Shown: piece by piece, positions 49,751-59,300 of the stretch | How the letters are laid out: every line of letters begins with the position of its first letter | Numbering within the stretch: the stretch's first letter is position 1 | DNA from: Pseudomonas sp. ACM7 | GTDB taxonomy: Bacteria > Pseudomonadota > Gammaproteobacteria > Pseudomonadales > Pseudomonadaceae | Direction: 5' to 3' | Length of the DNA: 64,000 bases | Assembly: GCF_004136015.1 (NCBI RefSeq) | Contig: NZ_CP024866.1 | Location: forward strand, 5,515,768 to 5,579,767 | The notes under the pieces: model-generated | What the model saw: only the letters and a program-made list of their open reading frames with translations | What the model was told of the DNA's origin: nothing | Database searches by the model: none | Program-made: the position numbers and the translations under genes

Positions 49751-49769
49751 GTCCGTTGAGGAAATTCGC

Positions 49770-50294
49770 ATGTTGAAGATATGGATGCTGCTGCTATGCA
49801 TTGGCCTTACAAGTTGCAGCCGGGTGGATGTGCACACTTACAGCCAGGAGACGCCCACGCTTGAGTTGCGCGAATTCTTCGAGGGCCGGGTCGAAGCCTG
49901 GGGTATGTTTCAAAAGCGTTCAGGCGAGGTAACCAAGCGCTTCCACGTTGAGATCAATGGCCACACCGAAGGCAATAGGCTGATCCTCGACGAATCATTC
50001 ACTTACAGCGACGGTACCAAGCAAAAACGGGTTTGGACTCTAACCCCCGCTGGCCCTAGTCAATGGCGCGGAACCGCTGGCGACGTGGTGGGCGAGGCGC
50101 GTGGTGAGGTGGCAGGCAATACACTGCGCTGGAAATATGTGCTGAACCTACCGGTGGATGGCAAGGAGTATCAGGTTCACTTAGACGACTGGATGTACCT
50201 ATTAGACAAGAACACCATGATCAATCGCTCGTTCATGACCAAGTTCGGGGTGGAGGTAGGCCAGATCACCTTGTTCTTCCGCAAGCAGTCTTGA
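49770..50294 (+). CDS. DUF3833 lipoprotein
   Basis: 174 residues with lipobox LTSCS at about residues 13-17. The mature part starts near TPTLELREFFEGRVEAWG and includes WTLTPAGPSQWRGTAGDVVG and LPVDGKEYQVHLDDWMYLLD, the signature of DUF3833, a lipocalin-like family of unknown function. Strong TTGAGGAA ribosome site. Ends two bases before the convergent DUF1365/DUF2878 gene, so there is no room for a terminator between them. Confidence 0.85.
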   Translation: MLKIWMLLLCIGLTSCSRVDVHTYSQETPTLELREFFEGRVEAWGMFQKRSGEVTKRFHVEINGHTEGNRLILDESFTYSDGTKQKRVWTLTPAGPSQWRGTAGDVVGEARGEVAGNTLRWKYVLNLPVDGKEYQVHLDDWMYLLDKNTMINRSFMTKFGVEVGQITLFFRKQS

Positions 50295-50295
50295 G

Positions 50296-51456
50296 TCAAC
50301 GTGCATGCTGTCCGGTCATCCAGTGCAGCGCCGGCATCAACATCGCCCATATCAATGCGAGTAGCAGAACGCTGGGCCAAACACCTAGCGGCAGACCCAC
50401 GCCTGCTAGCTTAGCGCCTCCCAAATAGGAGAGCGGACAGCCTAAGGCCCCTAGTAGGCTGCCCATCCACCAAGGCCGTTTCGTCCAGCTCAGGCTGTGA
50501 CGCAAAGTGCTGGCGAAAAGCAGCCATAGCATTGCCAGCCACAGCGGCAGAAAAGTAGCGGCACCGGAAAAGTAGAACAGCCCGAGGTGCAATAGGACAC
50601 TGTCCAGGACCCAACCGCAGGCTGCCACCCGTAACAGACTGCGCCACTCATTAAGGCCGTTGGCAATCCAAAGCAGGTGTATAGCTAGGCAGGCGATTGC
50701 AATCAGCAGCAGCCATGGCCGTTGCGCACCAAACACGCAGGCGAACCAGCCGAGTTGGAACAGCCCTGCGTTCAACAACAACTGGCCCCGCTCGCTCATG
50801 CCTTTAGGCCGAAGGGCTGCGGTCGTGCCCCGGCTTTGGCGCGTCAGTTCGATGCGCTCCAAGCCCAGGCCAGCCTCAAACATTTTTTGCTCGCCCTGCC
50901 AGTCCTGCATGGTCACGTGCAGCTTTTGGTCGGGAGCAGAGAAATGCATGCGGTACTCCAGATCGCGAGGCAGGAAGGGCGAGACGTGAAAGCTCTTGGC
51001 GACCCTATGGCGTGACTCACCGGTCGCATGGGTCGGCAGTACGTAGTGGTAACGCTCTCGCGAAGGGGTGTTACTGACTTCGCAGAGAATTGCAGCCAAG
51101 CTGCCGTCCGTTTCGAAGCAGTAAAAAAGACTGATCGGGTTAAAGGAAAGCCCCCAGCTACGCGGCTGGGTGAGCAGACAGATTCGTCCCTGCGGGGCGT
51201 GCCCGAGGGCTTGCTCCACGCGCTGGCGTACGGCATCGCTCAGCGTCATACCCTGATGCGTGGCGTGCGGCAGGTAGTCGGTTTCGCGGAAGGCGAAGGC
51301 GGCCCAGCGCGAATGTCCGGCCAGCCACGATAAGCCCAGCACCTGCGGTTGTTCCGCAAGATCCAGGTAGAGCATACCCATATGGTAACGAAACCCATGG
51401 GCGCGCGGCAGCAGCCGACGGTGGCTGACCCAGCCGCGATACAGCGCGCTGTTCAC
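50296..51456 (-). CDS. DUF1365 protein fused in frame to a DUF2878 membrane domain
   Basis: 386 residues. Residues 1 to about 215 are DUF1365 (SALYRGWVSHRRLLPRAHGF, then SFNPISLFYCF and KSFHVSPFLP). At about residue 220 (TRQSRGTTAALRPKGMSERG) the sequence passes into a DUF2878 membrane protein with five or so helices. DUF1365 proteins normally continue for about another 40 residues (a hydrophobic C-terminal segment), which is absent. A cyclopropane-fatty-acid-synthase-like methyltransferase gene often accompanies DUF1365 and is also absent. The best reading is an in-frame deletion fusion. Whether either part works is unclear. ATG overlaps the stop of the flavin oxidase. Confidence 0.8.
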   Translation of the reverse strand: MNSALYRGWVSHRRLLPRAHGFRYHMGMLYLDLAEQPQVLGLSWLAGHSRWAAFAFRETDYLPHATHQGMTLSDAVRQRVEQALGHAPQGRICLLTQPRSWGLSFNPISLFYCFETDGSLAAILCEVSNTPSRERYHYVLPTHATGESRHRVAKSFHVSPFLPRDLEYRMHFSAPDQKLHVTMQDWQGEQKMFEAGLGLERIELTRQSRGTTAALRPKGMSERGQLLLNAGLFQLGWFACVFGAQRPWLLLIAIACLAIHLLWIANGLNEWRSLLRVAACGWVLDSVLLHLGLFYFSGAATFLPLWLAMLWLLFASTLRHSLSWTKRPWWMGSLLGALGCPLSYLGGAKLAGVGLPLGVWPSVLLLALIWAMLMPALHWMTGQHAR

Positions 51457-52702
51457 AGTTGTTCTCCGAAAGCAGCCGCCACGCGCAAGGCGCTCACCAC
51501 TCCGTCCTCATGGAAGCCGTTAGCCCAGTAGGCGCCGCAGTAGTAGCTGTGTTGAGCACCCTGTAGTTCTTGCCAGCGTGCCTGGGCGACCAATCCAGCT
51601 TGGCTGTATTGCGGATGGGCGTAGCGGAAGTGGTCGAGGATTTTGCTCGGGTCAATGGCCGCGGTCTGGTTTAGGCTAACGCAGAAGGTGGTGTCGCTCT
51701 GGAACCCTTGCAGGATATTCATGTTGTAGGTGACAGTGGCCGGTTGCTGGGCTGAGCCGCCGAGGCGGTAATTCCAGCTTGCCCAGGCTAGGCGGCGGTT
51801 CGGCAGCAGACGGGTGTCGGTGTGCAGCACCACGTCGTTCTCGGCGTAACGCAGTGCGCCGAGTATCTCCCCGCTCGGCTTGGCTGGGAGCCGCCAGCAG
51901 GCGTAATGCCTGGTCGCTGTGACAGGCGAACACCACGGTGTCAAAGCGCTCGTTGCCGGCGGAGCTGTGCAGGTTCACTCCTGCCATGTCACGTACCACA
52001 CGATACACCGGACAGTTGAGGCGGATACGCTCGACAAAGCCGGCGCTCAGCGGCGCTACATAACTGCGCGAGCCGCCGCTGACCACACGCCACTGCGGCC
52101 GATGGGTAGCCGACAGGAGCCCGTGATTTTTACAGAAGCGCACGAAGAACTGAAGCGGAAAACCTTGCATATCGCCCAGTGACATCGACCAGATCGCCGA
52201 CCCCATAGGGACTATGTAATGTTCGATAAAACGCAGACCGTAGCCGTTTTGCCGCAGGTAGGCTCCGAGGGTGGTGTCGGCGGTTATGCGGTGTTCGCGC
52301 AGGTCACGCAAGGCTTCGCGGTTGAAGCGCAAGATGTCGCGTAGCATGCCCCAGAAGCTGGGTGAGAGTAGGTTGCGCCGCTGGGCATACAGGCTGTTGA
52401 GGTTGTTGCCGTTGTATTCGGTGCCGCTGCGCGGATCCTGAACTGAGAAACTCATCTCGGTGGGCTGCGAGGCCACGCCGAGTTGATCCAGCAGACGGAT
52501 GAAGTTGGGATAGGTCCAGTCGTTGAAGACGATGAAACCAGTATCGATGGCATAGCGTTCGCCCTTTACTTCAACGTCAACAGTATGGGTGTGGCCGCCG
52601 ATCCAGTCACTCGCCTCGAACACCATGACATCGTGCTGACGGTTGAGCAGGTAGGCGCAGGTCAGACCGGAAAATACCGCTACCGATGATGGCTATTTTC
52701 AT
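51453..52702 (-). pseudogene. FAD-dependent amine-oxidase-like protein, two frameshifts
   Basis: Begins MKIAIIGSGI at 52702 but an extra T in the run at 52671-52674 (minus strand) shifts the frame; the correct frame then reads LTCAYLLNRQHDVMVFEASD. It continues through DWIGGHTHTVDVEV and FVRFCKNHGLLSA to about 51870, where an extra base in CCCC at 51869-51872 shifts it again. The third frame ends with SYYCGAYWANGFHEDGVVSA. The total length of 1250 bases equals 416 codons plus two, as expected for two one-base insertions. The intact family is a UDP-galactopyranose mutase/amine-oxidase-like flavoprotein found beside DUF1365. Both lesions are in homopolymers, so sequencing error must be excluded. 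Confidence 0.82.
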
Positions 52703-53460
52703 GAGGACTCTTCTGTGGCGGGACGCGCCATGAGTTTGCCCAGCGTCAGTTGCAGGCGTTGAGGCAATATCGCTAATACGCGTAGGGCGGCGATAAATGG
52801 CCCGGGAAATGCGATTTCTAGCGGTCGTCTTTCCAGCCGAGTAGTGATATAGACAGCAGCCTTGTTGACCGGCCAACGCATAGGCATTGGGAAGTCGTTC
52901 TGTTGCGTGAGCGGCGTATCGACGAAGCCCGGGCTGACAACGGTGACGTCGACACCCTCGTGTGCCAAGTCGATGCGCAGCGATTGAAAGAGGTAACGCA
53001 TAGCCGCTTTGGAGCCGCCATAAGCCTCGGCGCACGGTAATGGCAGGTAGGTAACCGAGCTACACACCGCCACCAGATGCGGTCGCTGCGCCTTGCGCAA
53101 CAGCGGTAGGGCTGCTTCCACGCAATAGGCCGCGGAAAACAAATTGGCCCGCATCACGCGCTCAATCATGTTGGCTTCGAAGTTGCCAACGTCCAAGTAT
53201 TCGCAGGTGCCAGCGTTTAGGATGACCTGATCCAAGTGGCCTCATACCTGCTCGATCCGCTCGCCCATGGCTCGAACTTCGCGTGGCTCGGTCAGGTCGC
53301 CCGGCGGAAGAAGTACCTGTTGTGGGTGACCTATGTGCAGTTTTCCCAGGACCTGTACATTGCGGGCGCTGACGGCCACGAAATGGCCTTGTGTCAGTAG
53401 AATCTCCGCCAAGGCGGCGCCGATGCCGCTACTGGCGCCGGTGAGCCAGATGCGTTTCAT
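52699..53460 (-). pseudogene. short-chain dehydrogenase with an internal stop codon
   Basis: 254 codons. RIWLTGASSGIGAALAEILL begins the NAD(P) fold, LNAGTCEYLDV carries NAG, and the catalytic YGGSK is present. At 53242-53244 the codon is TGA where the context (RIEQV-stop-GHLDQV) suggests Trp; a single TGG to TGA change would explain it. No alternative start close after the stop makes a whole enzyme. Start and stop overlap the neighbouring genes by four bases each (ATGA), so the set is translationally coupled. Confidence 0.82.
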
Positions 53461-53879
53461 GCCAATCTCCCTTTTAGCCAGCCAATCGCGGTCCCCATTA
53501 ACGGCAGGTGCTCATAGAGCAGAGCGCCGGCATCGAAGTAGTCGCGATGGTGGTACACCTTCTCGCGCCACAGCAGGTACGAGCAGCCAACAACCTCTAT
53601 CAGTTGGCCACGGCGCAGGCGAGGATGGTGATAATGCATGGTCCAGCGTAGGTAACCGATGCCGTCTTGCACCTGGTCGTAGCCGTCAAACGTGAAACCT
53701 AGCTCGCTGACGTTGGCGTATAGCTCTGTAAAATAATCTTGCAGCGCTGTTAGGCCTTGGATCTCATGTAGCGGATCACTGAAGCGCACATCGTGACTGT
53801 ACAGCTCCTTAAGTTTGTGCAAATTGCTGGCGTCCAGCGCCGCGAAGTCGTTGGCGAAACATCGCAGGAAGTCAGACAC
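53457..53879 (-). CDS. NTF2/SnoaL-like protein
   Basis: 140 residues of the nuclear transport factor 2 fold: LYSHDVRFSDPLHEIQGLTA, then HYHHPRLRRGQLIEVVGCSY and HRDYFDAGALLYEHLP. Small conical-barrel proteins of this type bind or isomerise hydrophobic ligands. First gene of the leftward, translationally coupled SDR/flavin oxidase/DUF1365 set; the frame is intact. A TGTACA operator cluster lies 187-260 bases upstream. Confidence 0.82.
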   Translation of the reverse strand: MSDFLRCFANDFAALDASNLHKLKELYSHDVRFSDPLHEIQGLTALQDYFTELYANVSELGFTFDGYDQVQDGIGYLRWTMHYHHPRLRRGQLIEVVGCSYLLWREKVYHHRDYFDAGALLYEHLPLMGTAIGWLKGRLA

Positions 53880-54065
53880 GTTGCGTCTCCACTGCCGGCA
53901 GATTCTTGGTCGAATTCAGCGTCCGCTGGTGTCTTCTGGCGACGTTGAGAGTCTGCCCTGGGCAATTCGCTATGCCAAATGGGTCACCTCGCTTGGATGA
54001 GGTGCTGATCCCGATTTTGCCGGTGTCTGTGGTGTCGACCATGGAAATCACCCCCCTTTTTTTCT

Positions 54066-54139
54066 TGTACGGCTCGAAGCATCTTGTACAGCTTTTTAAA
54101 GAATAGGGTGCATGCTGTACAAGTAAATTTTTTTGTACA
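54066..54139. promoter_or_regulatory. tandem TGTACA operators, LitR/CarH/PplR type
   Basis: Four hexamers: TGTACG (54066-54071), TGTACA (54085-54090), TGTACA (54116-54121) and TGTACA (54134-54139). The last two are separated by exactly 12 bases; the first two by 13. TGTACA-N12-TGTACA is the arrangement I recall for LitR-family (B12-dependent MerR) photoregulators of Pseudomonas putida. The site lies upstream of the leftward NTF2-SDR-oxidase genes at 53879 and just downstream of the DUF3455 gene end at 54172. Confidence 0.65.
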
Positions 54140-54171
54140 ACTATTTCTGCGGGCGGCCATTTGATGAGTGC

Positions 54172-54693
54172 TCAGCAGGACCAGTTCCTTTTCACTGAAG
54201 ACAAAACATGTCTCTTCGGATCGTTGCGCTGGCTTGGGTGGTGGGGGCAGGTAGGTTTTTGCGCATGTGCGTAGGGCGCTTTGCCCGATAATGAGGTGTT
54301 AGAGGCGTAGTTGGCCTTGACCAACTGATAAGGGAGGTCACCAGTACCTGAGGGTGCAACCGCCAGTTGCGCCCCGGTGATTTTAGAGCCGTCTTTGGCT
54401 TGCCAGGTGGCAGGCGACCCGAAGTAGGTACCGACCTGTTTGCTGCTGCGATCATTCAAGACCGCTTTAGGCCCGACAAAAAACCATTCAGTCTGGCCAG
54501 CGGCGTTCGCTTTGTCGCGACACTCATACGTGATTTCGCCCACGCCCACGGTCTCCAGCGCGACCTTGTGACCGTCAGGGACCTTGATGCTGTCGGGCAG
54601 ATCTGTTTGGGCATAGGCAGCTGGGACTGTGACCAACAAGCAGGTCGCAGCAAGCGTAGTACTGACAATGCCCAGGACTCGTTTAGCGTTCAT
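54172..54693 (-). CDS. DUF3455 protein with an aberrant C-terminus
   Basis: 173 residues. The signal peptide ends at AYA. The mature part matches DUF3455: DSIKVPDGHKVALETVGVGE, ITYECRDKANAAGQTEWFFV, GPKAVLNDR and TGAQLAVAPSGTGDLPYQLV. After LVKAN (about 54315) family similarity stops. The remaining 45 residues are low-complexity and Pro/His/Lys-rich, without the expected gly-rich repeat and the terminal YQADYIF-type strand. The 3' end has probably been replaced by recombination or shifted. Good GGAGAG ribosome site. Function of the family is unknown. Confidence 0.68.
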   Translation of the reverse strand: MNAKRVLGIVSTTLAATCLLVTVPAAYAQTDLPDSIKVPDGHKVALETVGVGEITYECRDKANAAGQTEWFFVGPKAVLNDRSSKQVGTYFGSPATWQAKDGSKITGAQLAVAPSGTGDLPYQLVKANYASNTSLSGKAPYAHAQKPTCPHHPSQRNDPKRHVLSSVKRNWSC

Positions 54694-54984
54694 GCAAAGC
54701 TCTCCAGAAAGGTGATCAGTTCAGCAGCTATGGCTACTACCTGTACTACCCACTGGAGGACGAACTGGATGCAGCTAGTTGAAAAAGTATCAGTGCCGGA
54801 AGGTGTGTAACGTTATTGCTTGATCGCTGTATCGGTGTCGGCTAGTGGCCGTTTTCTGTCTGTCGTCACCGTCTATATTGAGTCGAAAGCGGCTGTCAGC
54901 GACCAGTTCCAATCGACACTTTGCAGATGTTCAGCCAGACGAAGTCAAACCAGTCCCTTTCCCACGAAATGCTCGCTCTGCAAT
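54694..54984. other. gap between DUF3455 and the kinase fragment
   Basis: About 290 bases holding the promoter side of the DUF3455 gene. No supportable gene, repeat or terminator. Confidence 0.35.
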
Positions 54985-55209
54985 TCACAGCTTGTAGCCA
55001 ATCTGCCGCAACAAGTTCTTGCGCCACAGGATGTCTTCATAGCCTTCAACGTCATTGGCACAGAAGCCATCCACTACGCCCAGGATCGCTCGCCCTTGTT
55101 CCGTCTCAGCGAGAATCACTTCAGTTGGATTGGCTGTTACACAAAAAATACGGCACACCTCTGGAACCATCTTGAGGGTGTTCAACTCGTACCGCGTTTT
55201 TTGCACCAC
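54985..55209 (-). pseudogene. adenosine-specific kinase (COG1839), C-terminal fragment
   Basis: Minus strand reads LKMVPEVCRIFCVTANPTEV, ILAETEQGRAILGVVDGF and WRKNLLRQIGYKL, the last 70 or so residues of the roughly 160-residue COG1839 family. The N-terminal half is absent. The fragment begins inside the end of the YedE-like gene, so a deletion has joined the two. Confidence 0.75.
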
Positions 55210-56093
55210 AATGACACCAGAATGCCTGTGGCAATCGACACCAGTGGAATGCTTGAAGCAACGCCCAGTGTTGGAAACACCAACAGTATTTGCGAGTCGT
55301 TACCGCCGAGCATCATCGAAGCCCCAATCCCCATCAAAATACCCGCCAACAAATGAACGCCAGCCTTTGATGGGGTAAAGGCCTCGAAACGGAACGTTTT
55401 CCTGTACAGGGTAAAACTCAGCATGCCTGCCAGCAACATAACAAACACCGCAATACGCCGGGCGCTGATTGCCATATCGGCTTGCCAGAACATCTGCGAA
55501 ACATTGTAAAAGAACACACTAGGTGTCCATAACGGCTCGAACGTATAGAGCGCACTCGTCAACGCACCCAGCAGCATACTGGAGAGCACCAGGTGTTTAT
55601 TACCATGTATGCCGACCAAAAATATCAGCACCAGCGCCACTACACCGATCAACAGCCAGTAATGGCGGCTGGAAATTTCCGGCATCAGAATGGTCTTCTG
55701 TTCGGGCATCATGCGCATGTAATACCAGAGCACGATCCCCAGGACCCAACCGATCATCGTGAACAGTTTATTGAAATTGCCACAGGCAAACTTGGTTAGC
55801 GTGCCTACGCTGCAACCGTTGTTCAGCACCGATGCCACCCCGAACAACAAGCCTCCCGAAACCAGTGAAGGATAGGAAATACCAGGCGAGTACAGCGGCA
55901 GGCTGACCTCGGAGAAACGATAGAGCGGGGCCAGCATCAACCCGAACAATCCACACGATGTCAGTGCCACAAACAACGTCGGGCGCCCCGCCAGCAATTG
56001 TTCGCTCGCTTTGACAAGACACATACCCATACGCTGCGAAACCCAGCCAATCAGGAACGCTAATACCAACGCCATCAGTAAAGAGAAAACCAT
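55182..56093 (-). CDS. YeeE/YedE-family membrane transporter
   Basis: 303 residues with about nine helices. The family motif SVLNNGCSVGTLTKFACGN contains the conserved Cys; early GWVSQRMGMCLVKA contains the second. YeeE/YedE proteins import thiosulfate or other sulfur species. No TusA/YeeD-type small gene adjoins. The weak ribosome site before 56093 leaves the start uncertain. The last residues overlap a foreign fragment, so the native C-terminus may be slightly altered. Confidence 0.8.
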   Translation of the reverse strand: MVFSLLMALVLAFLIGWVSQRMGMCLVKASEQLLAGRPTLFVALTSCGLFGLMLAPLYRFSEVSLPLYSPGISYPSLVSGGLLFGVASVLNNGCSVGTLTKFACGNFNKLFTMIGWVLGIVLWYYMRMMPEQKTILMPEISSRHYWLLIGVVALVLIFLVGIHGNKHLVLSSMLLGALTSALYTFEPLWTPSVFFYNVSQMFWQADMAISARRIAVFVMLLAGMLSFTLYRKTFRFEAFTPSKAGVHLLAGILMGIGASMMLGGNDSQILLVFPTLGVASSIPLVSIATGILVSLWCKKRGTS

Positions 56094-56324
56094 GTTCGTG
56101 CGCCACTGCTGATTTGGATGGACGGGGCCTCACTAGGCATTAGCGTAGCTCTCGATCAGGCTAACTGTGTATCTGACACAGCCGATTGCTGCCAGTCGTG
56201 AATGGTAGACACAGTCCCTAGTGGCCGATAGCTGCCCGTCACTAACGGCAGCTATGCGGGCTGTCGCCGATCGGTAACGTCGCGACTTTACTGTTGAAAG
56301 ATTGGGTATGGGCCCTGCGCAGTA

Positions 56325-59300
56325 TTAATGCCCGGGCATTGGACTGCGTGGGCGTTTTACATCGCGTTTTCGCCTTACCGAGTCAGGGCTCGCAATGCGG
56401 CTCGGTTGAGGCAACCGGGGCGTACGCAGTAACACACTGATTTCCTCTGCGCTGACCGCTTTGCTGAAAAAGTGGCCCTGAATTTCATCGCAGCCGTTTT
56501 CACGCAAAAAGGTTTGCTGCTCTTCGGTTTCAACACCTTCGGCAATGACCTTGAGGTTCAGTTTGTGCCCCAACGAAATCACTGCGGTGGCGATGGCTTT
56601 GTCGTTCTCGTTGTCGGGCAGATCGCGCACGAAAGACTGGTCGATCTTGAGTCTCGCGATCGGGAAGCTTTTCAATGCGGCGAGGCTGGAGTAGCCGGTG
56701 CCGAAGTCGTCGATCGAGAGACTGATCCCCATAGATTGCAGTTCCTTCATTTTGCTGATGGCTTGCTGAAGGTCTTGCATGATCAGACTTTCGGTCAGCT
56801 CCAGCTCAAGGTACATCGGGTCCAGTCCAGTTTCTTGCAAGGCATGCCTCACCCGATCGATCAGGTCCCTTTCGATGAACTGGCGTGCTGAAATATTCAC
56901 CGACATGGTGATCGGGGGCCAGCCCGCGTCCTGCCAGGCCTTGTTCTGTCTGCACGCGGTATGGACCACCCAGTCGCCGATGGGCACGATCAACCCGGTC
57001 TCTTCGGCCTGCGGAATGAATTTGATTGGAGACACGATGCCGAGTTCGGGGTGCCGCCAGCGGATCAGTGCCTCTACGCCGATAATCTGACCTGACTGCA
57101 AATCCACCTGTGGCTGGTACAGCAGCAGGAACTCGTCATGGTTGAGTGCGTTTCGAAGCCCGTCTTGCATGGCGAGCTTGCCCTGAACCTTGTTATTCAT
57201 CTCGCTCGTATAGAACTGATAACTGTTGCGACCCAGCTCCTTGGCCCGGTACATGGCGGCGTCCGCGTTGCTGAGCAACGTGTCGGTATCGCTGCCGTCG
57301 GCAGGGTAGGTGGCCAACCCCATGCTGCAGGTGACGTGGAGTGTATGTCCGCTGAGCTGAATCGGCCGCAGGATGGCTTCCTGGATTTTGTGCAGGGCTG
57401 GAGTAACGCCGTCGAGGTCTGAGGGCTGGTCGAACAGGATGATCACAAACTCGTCGCCACCCAGTCGCACGACGGTGTCGGTGCGGCGTACACACTCCAG
57501 CATGCGCTGGGCGACGGTTTTCAGCAGTTCGTCTCCAGCGCTGTGCCCAAGGCTGTCATTCACCAGTTTGAATTTGTCCAGATCGAGAAACACCACCGTC
57601 ACCAGGCGGCTGTAGCGCTGAGCATAAAGTATTGCCTGCTTGAGACGGTCTTCGAGCAGTGTGCGATTCGGCAGCCCGGTCAGTGCGTCATGGTCGCCCA
57701 TATAGCGAATGCGCTTTTCGGTCAGTTGGCGTTCTATCGCAATGCCGGCAAGCGGTGTCGCCATGTCGATCAGTCGCGTCTCGGCCGAGCTGGGGCTGCG
57801 TACGGTGTTGGAATACAAGGCAAACGTACCCAATACCTTTCGCTCATGGGACAGAATCGGCGTCGACCAGCAGGCGCGAAATCCATAGGGCGCAGCGGCT
57901 GAACGGTACTCCTCCCACAGCGGATCCAGCTCGATATCCGTGACGATGACCGGTTCTCGTCGATACACCGCGGTGCCACATGAACCGACGTTCGGACCGA
58001 TTGCAATCCCGTCAATGAGCTGGTTATAGGCTTTCGGCAAACTGGGGGCAGCCCCGTGCAGCAGGTGCTTGCCATCCTCATCCAGCACCAGGATGGACAC
58101 CATCATCCCCTTCAGTTGGGACTCCACCAGGTGAGCCAGGCTGTCGAGGACTTCTGCAAGCTCGGTGCTCCTGGCGATCAGTTCCAGTACATGACGTTGT
58201 CCGGCACGGATGACGGCTTCTTGCTCTAATCGGCTGTTTTGCAGGGCGAGCCGCTCTGTGGCGATACTCAATTGGACCGTTCTTTTTTCCAGCTGAAGTC
58301 GGTCTTCGAGGAATTGATTCACCGCGCGAGCCATGTTGCCGATCTCGTCCTTCCCATGTTCCGCCATCATCAAATGCGTTTTGTCAGTGTGTTCCTGACG
58401 CAATTGCCGGCTTATTTCATTCAGACGCACGAGCACATGACGGCCCATGAAAACCCGGGTCACGAACCAGGCGAACACCAGGCTGACCCCCAACATGATC
58501 AGCACCCATTGCTGGCTACGATTTGAGGCCTCGACCAGGCGCTGCAGGGCTTCGCGATAGTCTTCGGTGTAAGCACTGGATTGCGCACGGGCCACCGCGA
58601 CCAGAACCCCGGCCTCATTCTTCAGTTCCTCATTGAAGCGCCGTATGACGCTGTGCTGATTGATGAGCCTCAGGCGCAGGGAGAAGAGATCGGGCGTCTC
58701 CACATCAGCGTCGGGTAACTTGCCTGCGGTGCGTGACAGGCGCTCATAGCGGATCTGCAGCCGTTGCACGGCATCACTGTCAACAGCCTGCGGCAGATCG
58801 AAAAGTAACATCGCCAGTTCCAGGCTGGCCCGGGTCTGAGGCGCGGTTAACCGGGTGGTGTGATCCTCCATGGTTTGCTCGAAGGTGACCTCGGTTTGCA
58901 GCAGGCTTTCTCGCAGTTGCGCAACGATGTTGGCGGTATTGCGGAACATCTGACTCGACTGATGCATGTCGAGTATCGCCACGCCACTGTTCGCGGCAGT
59001 CAGCTGCTGCACCAGTTGATCAAGGGCTTCAAGCTGTTCGACGGTCGCCGCATAGCTTGAACGCAGGGTGTCGGGGGAGCGGGTTGTCAGAAGCTGATCG
59101 GTCTGGCGTTCGATCAGCAACGTACGCTGCAGCATGTCTTGCCCATCTTGCATGCGGACCAGTCGTTCATCCGTCAGATGGCGGGTGGCGCTGTTTGACG
59201 TGCGCAAGGCGTAGACCGCAGTTGCACCACTCGCCAGAATCAGTAGCGCCAGCGTCAGAAACGCCAGTGTGAACTGTGCGCGTAGCGATTGCGGCAATAG

